Part shown: positions 45,711 to 55,138 of the stretch, one piece after another
How the letters are laid out: every line of letters starts with the position of its first letter
Numbering within the stretch: position 1 is the stretch's first letter
Assembly (NCBI RefSeq): GCF_000021985.1
Contig: NC_011901.1
Location: 1,178,001-1,242,000, forward strand
Direction of reading: 5' to 3'
Origin: Thioalkalivibrio sulfidiphilus HL-EbGr7
Lineage (GTDB): Bacteria > Pseudomonadota > Gammaproteobacteria > Ectothiorhodospirales > Ectothiorhodospiraceae
DNA: 64,000 nt
Position numbers and translations under genes: made by a program
The notes under the pieces: model-generated
Seen by the model: only the letters and a program-made list of their open reading frames with translations
Databases searched by the model: none
What the model was told of the DNA's origin: nothing

Positions 45711-46545
45711 GCGGCAGATCCCTGAACCCATGGCCCCGGCGCCCTGGCGCATCCTGGACGTGCGCCGGGAGGTGGCCGATGGCGAGGTATTCACCTGGCG
45801 CCTGCGGCCCGAGTCCGGCGTGGCCCCCGAGGTCCGTCCGGGACAGTTCAACATGCTCTACCTGTTCGGCGTGGGTGAGGTGGCCATCTCCGTGAGCGCC
45901 ACGGGCGATGACGGCAGCCTGGTGCACACCATCCGCGCCGTGGGCAGCGTCACCCGCACCATGCAGGGGCTTCGCGCCGGCGACGTGGTGGGCGTGCGCG
46001 GCCCCTTCGGCAGCGCCTGGCCGGTGGAAGCGGCCGAGGGGCGTGACCTGGTGCTGGCCGCGGGCGGTATCGGTCTGGCGCCCCTGCGCCCGGTGATCCA
46101 CGCGGTGCTGGCCCGGCGCGAGGCCTTCGGCCGCGTGCTGATCTGCTACGGCGCGCGCTCGCCCCGGGACCTGATCTTTCGCGACGAACTGGCCCAGTGG
46201 CAGGCCCGTGCCGACCTGGATGTGCGGGTCACCGTGGACCGGGGCACCGCCGACTGGAAGGGGGACGTGGGCGTGGTCACCCAGCTCATCGACCGGGGTG
46301 GCTTCGACGGCCGCAATGCGCTGGCCATGGTCTGCGGCCCGGAGGTGATGATGCGCTTCTCGGCCCTGTCCCTGCATCGGCGCGGCGTGGCCCCGGAGCG
46401 CACCTTCGTCTCCATGGAACGCAGCATGCGCTGCGCCCTGGGTTTCTGCGGCCACTGCCAGATCGGCCCCCATTTCGTCTGCCGGGACGGCCCGGTGTTT
46501 CCCTACCCGGTCATGGAGCCGGCCTTCCGGGTGCACGAGCTATGA
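45691..46545 (+). CDS. hydG: Sulfhydrogenase-type hydrogenase gamma subunit (FAD/NAD(P)H diaphorase)
   Basis: A 284-residue flavoprotein of the ferredoxin-NADP reductase-like family. It has an FAD domain ([20 protein letters not shown], ~45-64), an NAD(P)-binding domain ([17 protein letters not shown], ~118-134, and [11 protein letters not shown]), and a C-terminal [2Fe-2S] motif [12 protein letters not shown] with a distal Cys in HFVCRDG. It exchanges electrons with NAD(P)H. GGAGG five bases before ATG 45691 supports this start. It overlaps hydD by 4 bases. Confidence 0.93.
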   Translation: MSVSAAERQIPEPMAPAPWRILDVRREVADGEVFTWRLRPESGVAPEVRPGQFNMLYLFGVGEVAISVSATGDDGSLVHTIRAVGSVTRTMQGLRAGDVVGVRGPFGSAWPVEAAEGRDLVLAAGGIGLAPLRPVIHAVLARREAFGRVLICYGARSPRDLIFRDELAQWQARADLDVRVTVDRGTADWKGDVGVVTQLIDRGGFDGRNALAMVCGPEVMMRFSALSLHRRGVAPERTFVSMERSMRCALGFCGHCQIGPHFVCRDGPVFPYPVMEPAFRVHEL

Positions 46546-47330
46546 GAGTCCAACGCCCCACGCTCGCGGTCTGGAAGTTCGCCTCCTGCGACGGCTGCCA
46601 GCTCACCCTGCTGGACTGCGAGGACGCACTGCTGGCCCTGGCCGACACCATCCGCATTGCCCATTTCCCCGAGGCCAGCAGCGCCCGGGTGGAGGGCCCC
46701 TGGGACCTGTCCCTGGTGGAGGGTTCCATCACCACCCCGGAGGACGCCGAACGCATCCGCGAGATCCGCCGGGCCTCCAGGCACCTGGTCACCATCGGCG
46801 CCTGCGCCACCTCCGGGGGCATCCAGGCCCTGCGCAACTTCGCCGATGTGGAGGCCTTCACCCGCCAGGTCTATGCCCGCCCCGACTGGATCCAGACACT
46901 GGCCACCTCCGACCCCATCGCCGCCCACGTGCCGGTGGATTTCGAGCTGCGCGGCTGTCCCGTCGACAAGGGCCAGCTGCTGGAGGTGATCAACGCCTTC
47001 CTCTACGGCCGGCGCCCGCAGATTCCCGCTTCGAGCGTGTGCGAGGAGTGCAAGCGGGCCGGGCACGTGTGCGTCATGGTGGCCCACGGCACCCCCTGCC
47101 TGGGCCCGGTGACCCAGGCCGGCTGCGGCGCCCTGTGTCCCGGTTGTCACCGGGGCTGCTACGGCTGCTTCGGTCCCAAGGAGACCCCCAATGCGCCGGC
47201 CCTGTCGGCGCAGCTTTCGCAGCTGGGCATGGACCGTGGGCAGCTGCTGCGCATCTATCGCACCTTCAACGCCAACGCCAATCCCTTCCGCGAGGAGAGC
47301 CTGCGCCATGAGTCAGACCCGGACCATTGA
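46542..47330 (+). CDS. hydD: NiFe hydrogenase small (delta) subunit
   Basis: A 262-residue subunit related to the 20-kDa subunit of complex I. The proximal-cluster motif [15 protein letters not shown] is at ~14-28; [10 protein letters not shown] (~85-94) and [11 protein letters not shown] (~137-147) complete it. A C-terminal Cys cluster ([36 protein letters not shown]) carries further clusters. No Tat signal is present, so the complex is cytoplasmic. It overlaps hydA by 23 bases. Confidence 0.93.
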   Translation: MRVQRPTLAVWKFASCDGCQLTLLDCEDALLALADTIRIAHFPEASSARVEGPWDLSLVEGSITTPEDAERIREIRRASRHLVTIGACATSGGIQALRNFADVEAFTRQVYARPDWIQTLATSDPIAAHVPVDFELRGCPVDKGQLLEVINAFLYGRRPQIPASSVCEECKRAGHVCVMVAHGTPCLGPVTQAGCGALCPGCHRGCYGCFGPKETPNAPALSAQLSQLGMDRGQLLRIYRTFNANANPFREESLRHESDPDH

Positions 47331-48603
47331 GGTCAACGCCCTGGCCCGGGTGGAGGGCGAGGGCGCCCTGTACGTGCGCACCGAGGGCGAGCGGGTGGCG
47401 GAGGTGAAGCTCAGGATCTACGAGCCGCCGCGCTTCTTCGAAGGTTTTCTCATCGGCCGGGATTTTCGCGAGGCCCCGGACATCACCGCGCGCATCTGCG
47501 GCATCTGCCCGGTGGCCTACCAGATGGGCGCCTCCCAGGCCATTGAGCAGGTCTGCGGGGTGAGCCTGGACCCGGCCCTGGAGGACCTGCGCCGGCTGAT
47601 CTACTGCGGCGAGTGGATCGAAAGCCACGGCCTGCACGTGTTCATGCTGCACCTGCCGGATTTCCTCGGCTACCCGGACGGCATCACCATGGCGCGGGAT
47701 CACCCGGAACTGGTGCGCAACGCCCTGCGCATCAAGAAGATCGGCAATGCGCTCATGCGCCTGGTGGGCGGCCGGGAGGTGCATCCGGTGAACCTCAAGG
47801 TGGGCGGCTTCTACCGCGCACCCACGCCGGCGGAGGCGGCGGCCCTGCGCGAGGACCTGGCCTGGGGACTCGAGGCCAGCGCCGAGGCCCTGGACTTCCT
47901 GGCAGGACTGGACTTTCCCGATTTCGAGATGGACTACGAATTCGTGTCCCTGGTGCATCCGGACGAGTACCCCATCCTGCACGGACGGCTTGGGTCCACC
48001 AGCGGCATCGACGCGCCGGTGGAGGACTACGACCGGATCTTCACCGAGACCCACGTGATCCACTCCAACGCCCTGCACAGTCACCTGAGCGAAACGGGGC
48101 GCCCCGCCTGCCTGGGTCCTCTGGCCCGCTTTGCCCTCAACCGGGAGCGGCTCACCCCCCGCGCCGCGGCCCTGGCGGAGAAGGCCGGACTCGGGGCCGT
48201 GTGCCGCAACCCCTTCAAGAGCATCCTGGTGCGCATGGTGGAGATCGCCTTCGCCTTCGAGGAGGCCCTGCGCCTGGTGGATGCCTACCAGGCCCCGGCC
48301 CGGCCGGCGGTGGACATGACGCCCCGCGCGGGCACCGGCTACGGTGCCACCGAGGCGCCCCGGGGCATCTGCTACCACCGCTACACCCTGGACGAGGCAG
48401 GCATCATCCGGGACGCCAAGATCGTCGCCCCCACCTCGGTGAACCAGCCCAGCATCGAGGCGGACCTGCACGGCTTCGTGCAGGATAATCTGGACCTGCC
48501 CGATGACCAGCTGCGCCACCGCTGCGAACAGGTCATTCGCAACTACGACCCCTGCATCTCCTGCGCCACCCACTTTCTCGATCTCACCGTGGAACGGGGA
48601 TGA
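47308..48603 (+). CDS. hydA: NiFe hydrogenase large (alpha) catalytic subunit, group 3b type
   Basis: A 431-residue catalytic subunit. The N-terminal nickel motif [15 protein letters not shown] (~60-74) and the C-terminal motif [11 protein letters not shown] (~412-422) supply the four Cys that bind the NiFe centre. Nine residues follow the His, so the precursor tail cleaved by the protease downstream is present. With HydB, HydG and HydD it forms a heterotetrameric NAD(P)-linked (sulfhydrogenase-like) enzyme. Maturation genes hypA-F are not in this window. Confidence 0.95.
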   Translation: MSQTRTIEVNALARVEGEGALYVRTEGERVAEVKLRIYEPPRFFEGFLIGRDFREAPDITARICGICPVAYQMGASQAIEQVCGVSLDPALEDLRRLIYCGEWIESHGLHVFMLHLPDFLGYPDGITMARDHPELVRNALRIKKIGNALMRLVGGREVHPVNLKVGGFYRAPTPAEAAALREDLAWGLEASAEALDFLAGLDFPDFEMDYEFVSLVHPDEYPILHGRLGSTSGIDAPVEDYDRIFTETHVIHSNALHSHLSETGRPACLGPLARFALNRERLTPRAAALAEKAGLGAVCRNPFKSILVRMVEIAFAFEEALRLVDAYQAPARPAVDMTPRAGTGYGATEAPRGICYHRYTLDEAGIIRDAKIVAPTSVNQPSIEADLHGFVQDNLDLPDDQLRHRCEQVIRNYDPCISCATHFLDLTVERG

Positions 48604-49073
48604 GTCGCGCCCTGGTGATCGGCATCGGCAATCCCTGGCGGGGTGATGACGGGGTGGGCGCGGCGGTGGTGCAGGTCCTGGCGGGCACGCCGGGTATCCA
48701 GGTGGCCAAGTGCGGCGGAGAACCGGCGGAACTGATGCAGTGCTGGGCGGGCTTCGACCGGGTGATCCTGGTGGATGCCGTGGTCACGGGGGGAACACCC
48801 GGCGCGATCCTGCGGTTGACGGTCGATCAGCCTCTGCCGAGCACCCCCCGCCATTCCTCCCACGGCCTGGGCCTGGCCGAGGCCGTGGAGCTGGCCCGCG
48901 CCTTGGGCGAGTTGCCGCCTGGCCTCGTCATCTACGGCATCGAACCCCAATCCACCGATGACGGCACCAGCCTCTCGCCTGCCGTCGCGGATGCGGTGAC
49001 GACGGTGGCCCGGGCGATCTGCGAGGAGCTGGACATCTGCCGCAGAGGCGCGGAGGCGCAGAGGGAAAAATAA
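48600..49073 (+). CDS. Hydrogenase maturation protease
   Basis: A 157-residue endopeptidase of the HycI/HyaD family that trims the C-terminus of the large subunit after nickel insertion. GIGNPWRGDDGVGAAVV (nickel-sensing Asp, ~8-24), the FDRVILVDAVVTGG strand (second metal ligand Asp) and SSHGLGLAEAVELA (His) are present. It overlaps hydA by 4 bases. The last ~10 residues (CRRGAEAQREK) are encoded by the intergenic repeat that starts at 49040, so the repeat supplied the stop codon. Confidence 0.92.
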   Translation: MSRALVIGIGNPWRGDDGVGAAVVQVLAGTPGIQVAKCGGEPAELMQCWAGFDRVILVDAVVTGGTPGAILRLTVDQPLPSTPRHSSHGLGLAEAVELARALGELPPGLVIYGIEPQSTDDGTSLSPAVADAVTTVARAICEELDICRRGAEAQREK

Positions 49074-49223
49074 TTGGACAGGATTTACATGATTTACAGG
49101 ATTGAAAGAGGGTTTGCAGCGCCTCAAATAAGGGTACTCAAGCCCAAGCTATGATTCTGTCAATCCTGAAAAATCCTGTTCATCCTGTCCATTGCATTTC
49201 TCTGCGCCTCCGCGCCTCTGCGG
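49040..49223. repeat. Nested inverted repeat (GCAGAGGCGC and GGACAGGATTTACA families)
   Basis: Two repeat families are nested: outer arms CCGCAGAGGCGCGGAGGCGC (49040-49066) and its inverse (49197-49223); inner arms TGGACAGGATTTACATGATT (49075-49105) and its inverse (49160-49192). The same inner family reappears at 60691-60787 and the outer family resembles 61185-61284. The outer left arm lies inside the protease coding region. Confidence 0.85.
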
Positions 49224-49241
49224 CAACTCTTCCCCGGCCGT

Positions 49242-50081
49242 TCACCGATTCTCCCGCCGTGAAACCGCCAACAGCACCCGGTCCAGCCAGGCGGCGGGCA
49301 GCAGGCGGCGCAGGGTGCCGAACAGGTAGGTGGGGAAGGTGACGTAGTAGCGGGCCCGGGGGCGGGGGCTTTCCAGGGCGTGGATGACCTTCTTCAGCAC
49401 CGCCTCCGGGGGCAGGGTGAAGGGGGCGGCGGGGCCCTGCCTGGTGAGCCGCCGTTCGGCGGCGGCGTAGCGTTCCCGGAACACGCTGTGTTCCCGGTCG
49501 ATGTTCTTCTGGAATGCCGCATGCGCATTGGCCCGGAAGCGGCTCTCGATGGGGCCGGGCTCCACCAGGCTCACGTGCACGCCGGAACCCTGCAGCTCCA
49601 GGCGCAGGGTGTCGGTGAGCCCCTCCAGCGCGAACTTGGAGCAGTTGTAGGCGCCGCGAAACGGCAGGGCCACCAGGCCCAGCACGGAGCTGTTCTGGAT
49701 GATGCGCCCCTCGCCCGCTGCGCGCATCACCGGCAGCACCCGGTTGGTCAGCTCCAGCCAGCCCAGCAGGTTGGTCTCCAGCTGCGCCCGCAGCACCGCC
49801 CGGGTCAGGTCCTCCACCGCCCCCGGCTGGCCGTAGGCGCCGTTGTTGAACAGGCCATAGAGCCGGCCGCCGGTGCGTTCCAGCACGGTGTCCACGGTGG
49901 CGGCGATGCTCGCGCTGTCATCCAGGTCCAGTCGCAGTGCCTCGAAGCCCTCGGCCGCCAGGCGGTCCACGTCCTCCGCCTTGCGGGCGGTGGCGAACAC
50001 CCGGTAACCCCGGTCCTTGAGACCCCGGGCGACGCAATGGCCGATGCCGCTGGAGCAGCCGGTGATGAGGATGGGTTTCAC
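49242..50081 (-). CDS. Short-chain dehydrogenase/reductase
   Basis: A 279-residue NAD(P)-dependent oxidoreductase of the classical SDR fold. It shows the cofactor motif TGCSSGIG (residues ~7-14), DLDD near 52, the NNGAYG motif near 83 (NNAG replaced by NNGA), the catalytic Ser in IIQNSSVLG and YNCSK near 146-150. The C-terminal region has hydrophobic stretches (FPTYLFGTLRRLLPAAW). The substrate cannot be inferred. It faces the hydrogenase operon and lies 69 bases downstream of the DsrE gene. Confidence 0.92.
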   Translation of the reverse strand: MKPILITGCSSGIGHCVARGLKDRGYRVFATARKAEDVDRLAAEGFEALRLDLDDSASIAATVDTVLERTGGRLYGLFNNGAYGQPGAVEDLTRAVLRAQLETNLLGWLELTNRVLPVMRAAGEGRIIQNSSVLGLVALPFRGAYNCSKFALEGLTDTLRLELQGSGVHVSLVEPGPIESRFRANAHAAFQKNIDREHSVFRERYAAAERRLTRQGPAAPFTLPPEAVLKKVIHALESPRPRARYYVTFPTYLFGTLRRLLPAAWLDRVLLAVSRRENR

Positions 50082-50150
50082 GGTGAAGTGGGAAGTGTGA
50101 ATTGGGAAGTGGGAAGTGAACTGTTGAGGGTAAGGGGCAGGCCCTCACGC

Positions 50151-50528
50151 TCAATACGTGAGGGTGACCACGTTGTCCTCGACGATCTCGCCCACGAAGG
50201 CGCCGCCGCCGCGGATGCCGTCCAGTTCCGGGATGGCGTTTTCCTGTGTGAGGTCGTGCTCCGCCATGGCGCCGGCGCAGGCGTAGAACTTCACACCGGC
50301 CTCGTGGGCGTCCTGCATGAAGCTGTACACGGACTTCTCCTTGGCCTCGCCGGGGTGGATCTGCTCGGCATAGCCCTTGATCAGCAGCCGGGTGGTGCGG
50401 GCGGCGAAGTAGATCTCCACCTCCAGGTCCATGGCGGCGGCCACCGTGGCCTGGAAGAAGGGGGCGCCCAGGGTGCCGGGCACGTCCGGGTTGAGGTTGA
50501 GCAGCATGATGACGATCTTGTCCGCCAT
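50151..50528 (-). CDS. DsrE-family protein
   Basis: A 125-residue protein of the DsrE/DsrF-like family, small soluble proteins involved in sulfur transfer in some members. It shows IVIMLLNLNPDVPGTLGAPFFQATVAAAMDLEVEIYFAARTTRLL, then VKFYACAGAMAEH with a Cys at the position used for persulfide transfer in active relatives, and a short C-terminal strand. The start at 50528 follows a GGGAGT-like ribosome site; the longer frame reads into the upstream gap. Role in sulfur trafficking is a family-level suggestion only. Confidence 0.85.
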   Translation of the reverse strand: MADKIVIMLLNLNPDVPGTLGAPFFQATVAAAMDLEVEIYFAARTTRLLIKGYAEQIHPGEAKEKSVYSFMQDAHEAGVKFYACAGAMAEHDLTQENAIPELDGIRGGGAFVGEIVEDNVVTLTY

Positions 50529-50641
50529 GGGGGACTCCCTGGTGTTCGGGTGAATTTGGTGCGGAGGGAGTATTGGAATTTCCCGGGACCGCACCCATAT
50601 AATCGGTTCTTAATATTGACCGATTTGATGAGGGATTGAAA

Positions 50642-50929
50642 ATGCCCATCTACGAATACGAATGCGCTGCCTGTGGTCATCGGCTCGAAGCCATCCAGAA
50701 GTTCAGCGATGAACCGCTCAGGGACTGCCCCGAGTGCGGCAAGCCGGAGCTGTCCAAGCTGATCTCCGCGGCGGGTTTCCGCCTCGGCGGCGGCGGCTGG
50801 TACGAGACCGACTTCAAGAGCAAGAACCAGCGCAACCTCAAGGATGGCGGCGGCGAAAGCAAGGCCTCGGCACCGGCCTGTGGCAGCGGCGGCTGTGGTA
50901 CTACTGCTTGCGGCACCACTTCCAGCTGA
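50642..50929 (+). CDS. FmdB-family zinc-ribbon protein
   Basis: A 95-residue protein with an N-terminal zinc ribbon MPIYEYECAACGHRLEAIQKF and DCPECGKPELSKL (CxxC...CxxC, residues 8-34), then a Gly/Ser-rich tail ending with more Cys (CGSGGCGTTACG). The family opening PIYEYEC is diagnostic. Function is not established; FmdB-type proteins are thought to be regulatory. DUF502 follows 21 bases later on the same strand, a neighbourhood I know from many proteobacteria. Confidence 0.93.
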   Translation: MPIYEYECAACGHRLEAIQKFSDEPLRDCPECGKPELSKLISAAGFRLGGGGWYETDFKSKNQRNLKDGGGESKASAPACGSGGCGTTACGTTSS

Positions 50930-50950
50930 TCCGCCCGGGTCCTCCGGCCG

Positions 50951-51604
50951 ATGCTTCACACCCTGCGCAAGTACCTGATCACCGGTCTGGTGGTCTGGGT
51001 GCCCCTGGTCATCACCTTCTTCGTGGTGAAGTTCCTGGTGGACCTGATGGACAACAGCCTGCTGCTGTTGCCCCCGGCCTGGCGTCCCGAGGCCCTGTTC
51101 GGCTTCAAGATCCCGGGCCTGGGGGTGGTGCTGGCGGCGGTGATCCTGCTGGTCACAGGCCTGGTCACCGCCAACCTGCTGGGCCGCAAGCTGGTGGACC
51201 TGTGGGAGAGCGTGCTGCAGCGCATTCCCCTGGTGCGCAGCATCTACTCGGCGGTCAAGCAGGTGATGGAGACCCTGCTGGGGGCGGGCGGGGATTCCTT
51301 CCGCAAGGTGCTGATGATCGAGTACCCGCGCAAGGGGATCTGGACGTTGGGTTTCCAGACCGGCGTGGGGGTGGGGGAGGTGCAGTCGCGCACCAGCAAG
51401 GAGGTGGTGACGGTGTTCGTGCCCACCACGCCCAACCCCACCTCCGGTTTCATCATCCTGGTGCCCCGGGACGAGGTGGTGGAGCTGGACATGTCCGTGG
51501 AGGACGGTCTGAAGTTCGTCATGTCCCTGGGCGTGGTCAGTCCCCGCTGGCCGTACCCGAACCGCCCGCCATCAAATGGCGAGCAGAGGCGCGGGGGTTT
51601 CTGA
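50951..51604 (+). CDS. DUF502 membrane protein
   Basis: A 217-residue inner-membrane protein of the DUF502 family. It begins RKYLITGLVVWVPLVITFFVV (first membrane segment, ~7-27), then a second segment at ~55-78 (LGVVLAAVILLVTGLVTAN) and a soluble C-terminal domain with RIPLVRSIYSAVKQVMETLL and FVPTTPNPTSGFIILVP. Its function is unknown. In many relatives aspS follows FmdB-DUF502; here a leftward signalling gene does. Confidence 0.93.
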   Translation: MLHTLRKYLITGLVVWVPLVITFFVVKFLVDLMDNSLLLLPPAWRPEALFGFKIPGLGVVLAAVILLVTGLVTANLLGRKLVDLWESVLQRIPLVRSIYSAVKQVMETLLGAGGDSFRKVLMIEYPRKGIWTLGFQTGVGVGEVQSRTSKEVVTVFVPTTPNPTSGFIILVPRDEVVELDMSVEDGLKFVMSLGVVSPRWPYPNRPPSNGEQRRGGF

Positions 51605-51656
51605 TCCCGGGCGGCTGTCGCCCGCAGATCTTCTCCGGGTCGTGAAGCTCAAGTGC

Positions 51657-53372
51657 TCAGGGTTGCCGGGCGATGTGCGGCAATGGTCTGGGCCGGGCGA
51701 TGCCGTATCCCTGGGCATAATCCACCCCCAGTTGCGCCAGACGCTGGCGTACCCCTTCCGTCTCCACGAACTCCGCAATGGTCCTCAGTCCGGCCACGTG
51801 GCCGATGCGGTTGATCGCCTCCACGATGGCCTGGTGCATCTCGTTCTCGTGCATGTCGCGCACGAATCCACCGTCGATCTTGATGTAGTCCGCAGGGATG
51901 TTGGACAGGTAGGAGAAGGAACTCAGGCCGGTGCCGAAGTCGTCCAGGGCCACGTGGCAGCCGAGATCGCGCATCCGCTGGATGAAACGAACGGCATTGC
52001 CCAGGTTGGCGATCACGGCCGTCTCCGTGATCTCGAAACCCAGCGCCTCGGGTGGGATGGCATGTTCTCTCAGGCGCTCGGTGACGTGAGCCAGGAACGC
52101 ATCATCGCCCAGGGTCAGGCCGGACAGGTTGATGAACCAGCGGTAACCCTTCGGCACTTGTCCTTCCCTCAGCAGCTGGCGTATGCGCGGCAGCGTCAGT
52201 TCCAGTACCTTGCGGTCCACGGTGGGCATGAGGTTGTAGCGTTCCGCCGCCGGGATGAAGGCCCAGGGTGAGATCACTTCACCGCTCGGGTCGAGCATGC
52301 GCAACAGGATCTCGCAATGGCCGGCGGTGTCCGGTTTGAGCGGATGGATTTCCTGGTAGTAGAGCAGGAAACGATCCTGCTCCAGGGCCTCGTTGATGCG
52401 CGCGGTCCATTGCATCTCGCTGTGCCGGGCCATGAGCGTGCGATCGTCTTCCCGGAACAGGTGGACGCGGTTTCGTCCCTTGTCCTTGGCCGCGTAGCAG
52501 GCCATGTCCGCATGGCGCATGACATCGGAGAGCGACAGATCAGGGTCGTCGAGCAGGGTCAGCCCGATGCTGGCACCGATGCGGAAATTGTGCTCACCCC
52601 AGGTGTAGCGAAAATCGTTGACGATGGAGAGCATGCGCCGGGCCACCTGTTCGGCCTGCTCGAGGGTACATTCGTCCAGCAGCACACCGAACTCATCACC
52701 CCCCAGACGGGCCAGGGTGTCGTGTTCCCGCACCGGGATCTGCAACAGGCTGGCCAATTGTCGCAGCAGGTCATCGCCGGCCTGGTGCCCGCAGGTGTCG
52801 TTGACCAGCTTGAACTGGTCCAGGTCGATGTAGAGCAGTGCGCTGGGACGCTGCCGCCGGGCCTTGGCCAGCGCCTCCTTGAGCCGGGTCTCGAAGCCAT
52901 GGCGATTGATCAGGCCGGTGAGCGAGTCGTGCAGGGCCAGGTGGTTGATGGCTTCCTGGGCCTGCCGGTTTTGGCGGCGCACCTCGTGGTCGCGCAGTTC
53001 CCGGTCTATGGCCGGGGCGAGTCGGGACAGGTTGTCCTTGAGGATGTAGTCCTGGGCACCGTTGCGCATGGCGCTGACGGCGATCTCCTCGCCGATGCTG
53101 CCGGAGACGATGATCACAGGGATGTCCTGATCCCGTTCCCGGACCAGGCGCAGGCAGTGGCCGGAATCGAAGCCGGGCAGATTGTGATCGGTGATGATCA
53201 GGTCCCAGGCGTGCCCGCTCTCCAGGGCTGTCTGCAGTTGCTCGATGCTGTCCACCCGGGTGCAGTCCGGGGAAAAACCTCCCCGCTGCAACGCGCGCAA
53301 CACCAGCACAGCGTCGTTCTCGGAATCCTCCACCAGCAACAGGCGCAGGGGGTGGGCGGCTACGGAATCCAT
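51657..53372 (-). CDS. Receiver-GGDEF-EAL cyclic-di-GMP enzyme (paralogue)
   Basis: A 571-residue protein with the same layout as that at 21487-23193. Receiver with LIITDHNLPGFD (phospho-Asp) and DYILKDNLSRL (Lys); GGDEF domain with RLGGDEFGVLL and an REHD inhibitory site five residues before it; EAL domain with CEILLRML, GFEITETAVIAN, DDFGTGLSSFSYL and YIKIDGGFV. Both enzymatic activities look possible. It overlaps the kinase gene by 13 bases, so it is the likely phosphate acceptor of that kinase. Confidence 0.93.
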   Translation of the reverse strand: MDSVAAHPLRLLLVEDSENDAVLVLRALQRGGFSPDCTRVDSIEQLQTALESGHAWDLIITDHNLPGFDSGHCLRLVRERDQDIPVIIVSGSIGEEIAVSAMRNGAQDYILKDNLSRLAPAIDRELRDHEVRRQNRQAQEAINHLALHDSLTGLINRHGFETRLKEALAKARRQRPSALLYIDLDQFKLVNDTCGHQAGDDLLRQLASLLQIPVREHDTLARLGGDEFGVLLDECTLEQAEQVARRMLSIVNDFRYTWGEHNFRIGASIGLTLLDDPDLSLSDVMRHADMACYAAKDKGRNRVHLFREDDRTLMARHSEMQWTARINEALEQDRFLLYYQEIHPLKPDTAGHCEILLRMLDPSGEVISPWAFIPAAERYNLMPTVDRKVLELTLPRIRQLLREGQVPKGYRWFINLSGLTLGDDAFLAHVTERLREHAIPPEALGFEITETAVIANLGNAVRFIQRMRDLGCHVALDDFGTGLSSFSYLSNIPADYIKIDGGFVRDMHENEMHQAIVEAINRIGHVAGLRTIAEFVETEGVRQRLAQLGVDYAQGYGIARPRPLPHIARQP

Positions 53373-54958
53373 GCGTCGTCCGGTTCGCCCAGGGTGAAAT
53401 AGAAGCGGGCTCCCTCGCCCGGGGTCGCGTCGGCCCAGATACGCCCGCCGTGGCGGTGTATGACCCGGGCCACGGTGGCCAGGCCCACGCCGCTGCCCGG
53501 GTAGCCACGGGCGTTGTCCAGGCGCTGAAAGGGTTGGAACAGCTTATCGGCACGGGCCATGTCGAAGCCGATGCCGTTGTCGCTCACGCAGAAGACCCGT
53601 TCGTCCGCGTGTTCGTCGGTGTTGAGTTCGATGCGTGGCAATTCCCTGTCCCGGCTGTACTTGAGGGCGTTTTCCAGCAGGTTGGTGAGCGCGATGCGCA
53701 GCAGGCCCGGGTCCGCCAGGACGGTGGCACGGGTGGCGATGTGCAGTTCAGGGGCAGGACCCTGGTGCCGGTTCAAAAGCTCCTCTGCCACTTCCTGGGC
53801 CAGGGTGTCCAGCAACAGGCTCTCCGTGTGCATGGTGGTGCGCGTGAGCCGGGACAGCTCCAGCAGGTCGTCGATCAGTTCGTTCATGCGCACCGCGCCC
53901 TGGTGGATGCGACCGAGATAGTCCTGGGCCTGGTCGTTCAATTGACCCGCCAGGTCCTCGTGCAGGGCCAGGGCAAAGCCCTTGATGGATCGCAGAGGTG
54001 CGCGCAGATCATGGGAGACGGAATAGGTGAAGGCCTCCAGGTCGTCGGTGCGCTGCCGTACCCGCTCCTCCAGGCGCTGGTTCAGTTCCTGCAGGCGTTC
54101 GGTGGCGAACTTGCGTTCCAGTTCCACGCTGATGCGGGTGGCGAACACCCCCAGCATGGGGGCAGTCCAGCGGGTCAGTTCCATGGGACGGGTGTCCATT
54201 ACCGACACCAGGCCCAGCATCTTGCCCGAGGAGGCGATCAGGGGTGCGCCGAAATAGCTTTCCACGCCCATGTCAGCGAGCAGGGTGTCGCTGGGATAGA
54301 GGCGGCTCGCATCCCGCGGGATGAGTTCCTTCTTCAGGTCCAGGACGTCCTTGCAGGGGGTGCCTTCCAAGTCATACTCGAAATTATTCGCCAGCCGGTC
54401 GCCGGCCCACACGGCCAGGGTCATGACTTCGGCCTGGCCGGGTTTGAGCAGGCCGATGAAGGCATAGCGGGCGTCGTAGGCCCGGGCCAGATCACGCACG
54501 CAGTTGTGCAGGAAGTCCTCCGTATCCAGTACGCTGCTCGCGCGGGCCAGGGCCTCCATCACGTCCTGGGCGCGTTTCTCCTCGGTGATGTCCAGCAGAT
54601 AGCCCTGCAGGATGACAGGGCCGGAGGCATCGCTGACCACGTTGACCAGGTCCCTGAGCCAGATGCAGCGCCCCTGGCTGTCGAGCATGCGGTATTCGAA
54701 TTCGTGGTCCTGACCATCGTGGGCGGCCTGCAGGCAGAAGTCCGGCACCCAGGACTGGTCATCGGGGTGTATGTGCCGGGGCCAGAATCCGGGTTCATAC
54801 CAGGCCTCGACGGGATAGCCGAGCAGGGGTTCGATCTGGGGACCGATGTAGGTGAAACGCTGCTCTCGCAGATCGAATTCCCACGGAATAAGGCGCGTGG
54901 ACTCCAGCAGGCGTTGCTGGCGGAAGCTCACGTCGGGGGAGGATGGGCTATCGACCAT
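53360..54958 (-). CDS. Cytoplasmic PAS-GAF sensor histidine kinase
   Basis: A 532-residue kinase with no membrane segment. A PAS domain (~20-125, FTYIGPQIEPLLGYP, PDDQSWVPDF) is followed by a GAF domain (~140-285, YDARYAFIGLLKPGQ, VESYFGAPLIASSGKMLGLV), a coiled coil, a HisKA motif YSVSHDLRAPLRSIKGF and a HATPase domain with LLENALKYS, VSDNGIGFDM and GSGVGLATVARVIHRHGG. I prefer ATG 54958 (GAGGT five bases upstream) over 54970. The C-terminal half closely resembles the kinase at 23640-25130, but the sensor part is cytoplasmic here. Confidence 0.92.
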   Translation of the reverse strand: MVDSPSSPDVSFRQQRLLESTRLIPWEFDLREQRFTYIGPQIEPLLGYPVEAWYEPGFWPRHIHPDDQSWVPDFCLQAAHDGQDHEFEYRMLDSQGRCIWLRDLVNVVSDASGPVILQGYLLDITEEKRAQDVMEALARASSVLDTEDFLHNCVRDLARAYDARYAFIGLLKPGQAEVMTLAVWAGDRLANNFEYDLEGTPCKDVLDLKKELIPRDASRLYPSDTLLADMGVESYFGAPLIASSGKMLGLVSVMDTRPMELTRWTAPMLGVFATRISVELERKFATERLQELNQRLEERVRQRTDDLEAFTYSVSHDLRAPLRSIKGFALALHEDLAGQLNDQAQDYLGRIHQGAVRMNELIDDLLELSRLTRTTMHTESLLLDTLAQEVAEELLNRHQGPAPELHIATRATVLADPGLLRIALTNLLENALKYSRDRELPRIELNTDEHADERVFCVSDNGIGFDMARADKLFQPFQRLDNARGYPGSGVGLATVARVIHRHGGRIWADATPGEGARFYFTLGEPDDAWIP

Positions 54959-55108
54959 GCTAGACCTCATGCTGGGCGGATGCGGCTAGCGCAGCGCACA
55001 GTTGTTCACCACGGCCCTGCGCTCCGGGTTCGGTTGCGCCGGCACTGGCCTCTATAGCCGTTATTGATGAATGGTTATTCGGTATTCTGTCACATTACAT
55101 TGATCTGA

Positions 55109-55138
55109 ATATAGCTGATGAATCAGCTTGGTCGTCAA
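55109..55138 (-). promoter_or_regulatory. Possible promoter for the PAS-GAF kinase operon
   Basis: In an AT-rich gap, TTGACG (minus strand, 55138-55133) is followed 18-19 bases on by CTATAT/TATATT. Spacing is slightly long, so this is tentative. Confidence 0.35.
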
